Assembly: GCA_035362935.1 (NCBI GenBank)
Contig: DAOSEC010000031.1
Span: forward strand, 1 to 13,497
DNA: 13,497 nucleotides
Reading direction: 5' to 3'
Origin: DAOSEC01 sp035362935
GTDB taxonomy: Bacteria; Bacillota_I; Bacilli_A; ML615J-28; CAG-313
Below the pieces are notes generated by a model that saw only the letters and a program-made list of their open reading frames with translations, ran no database searches and was not told where the DNA came from. Position numbers and translations under genes: made by a program. Below, one piece after another: positions 13,483 through 13,497 of this stretch (the first letter of the stretch is position 1; every line of letters starts with the position of its first letter).

Positions 13483-13497
13483 CATAGTTTGCATAAA

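Overview
This window looks like chromosomal DNA of a low-GC Firmicute or a close relative such as Haloplasma, Izemoplasma or Erysipelotrichia; the exact lineage cannot be read from the sequence. The evidence is AT-rich intergenic DNA, sigma-A promoters of the TTGACA/TATAAT type, strong Shine-Dalgarno sites, a tyrosine T-box, cre-like CcpA operators, a UPF0223 gene and the Firmicute rpsP-khpA and rimM-trmD-rplS blocks. TGA is used as a stop (rimM), so the genetic code is the standard bacterial one. All recognised genes lie on the minus strand and read from high to low coordinates. No tRNA, rRNA, CRISPR array, insertion sequence or origin was seen, and no gene-free stretch exceeds about 300 bases.

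In transcription order: (1) UPF0223 and an RsuA-type pseudouridine synthase share a promoter near the right edge, where an outward-facing promoter-like site also lies. (2) rpsP-khpA follow a consensus promoter and end in a terminator overlapping the khpA stop. (3) A zinc/cadmium cassette, a CzrA/CadC-type ArsR repressor plus a P1B ATPase, has its own promoter, operator and terminator. It sits where most Firmicutes run directly from khpA to rimM. (4) rimM-trmD-rplS restart after the cassette, and rplS has an extra strong promoter and a structured leader. (5) A ccpA-like LacI-family gene has a perfect cre inside its promoter. It is followed without a visible terminator by a T-box (TAC specifier) and tyrS. 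(6) A four-gene operon encodes a cytosolic penicillin-binding-like serine hydrolase, a tandem GNAT acetyltransferase, an LD-carboxypeptidase and diaminopimelate decarboxylase.

Unit 6 can be read as a small muropeptide/diaminopimelate salvage route ending in lysine; this is inference. Most other genes serve translation: ribosomal proteins S16 and L19, 16S maturation, m1G37 tRNA methylation, rRNA pseudouridylation and tyrosyl-tRNA charging.

I see no clearly new system. The points most worth checking are the metal cassette interrupting the ribosomal operon, the autoregulated CcpA-like protein that seems to lack the residues contacting HPr-Ser-P, the Asp-to-Glu change at the TrmD general base, and the salvage operon. 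Several starts given here are internal to the longest ORF because the Shine-Dalgarno spacing favours them.
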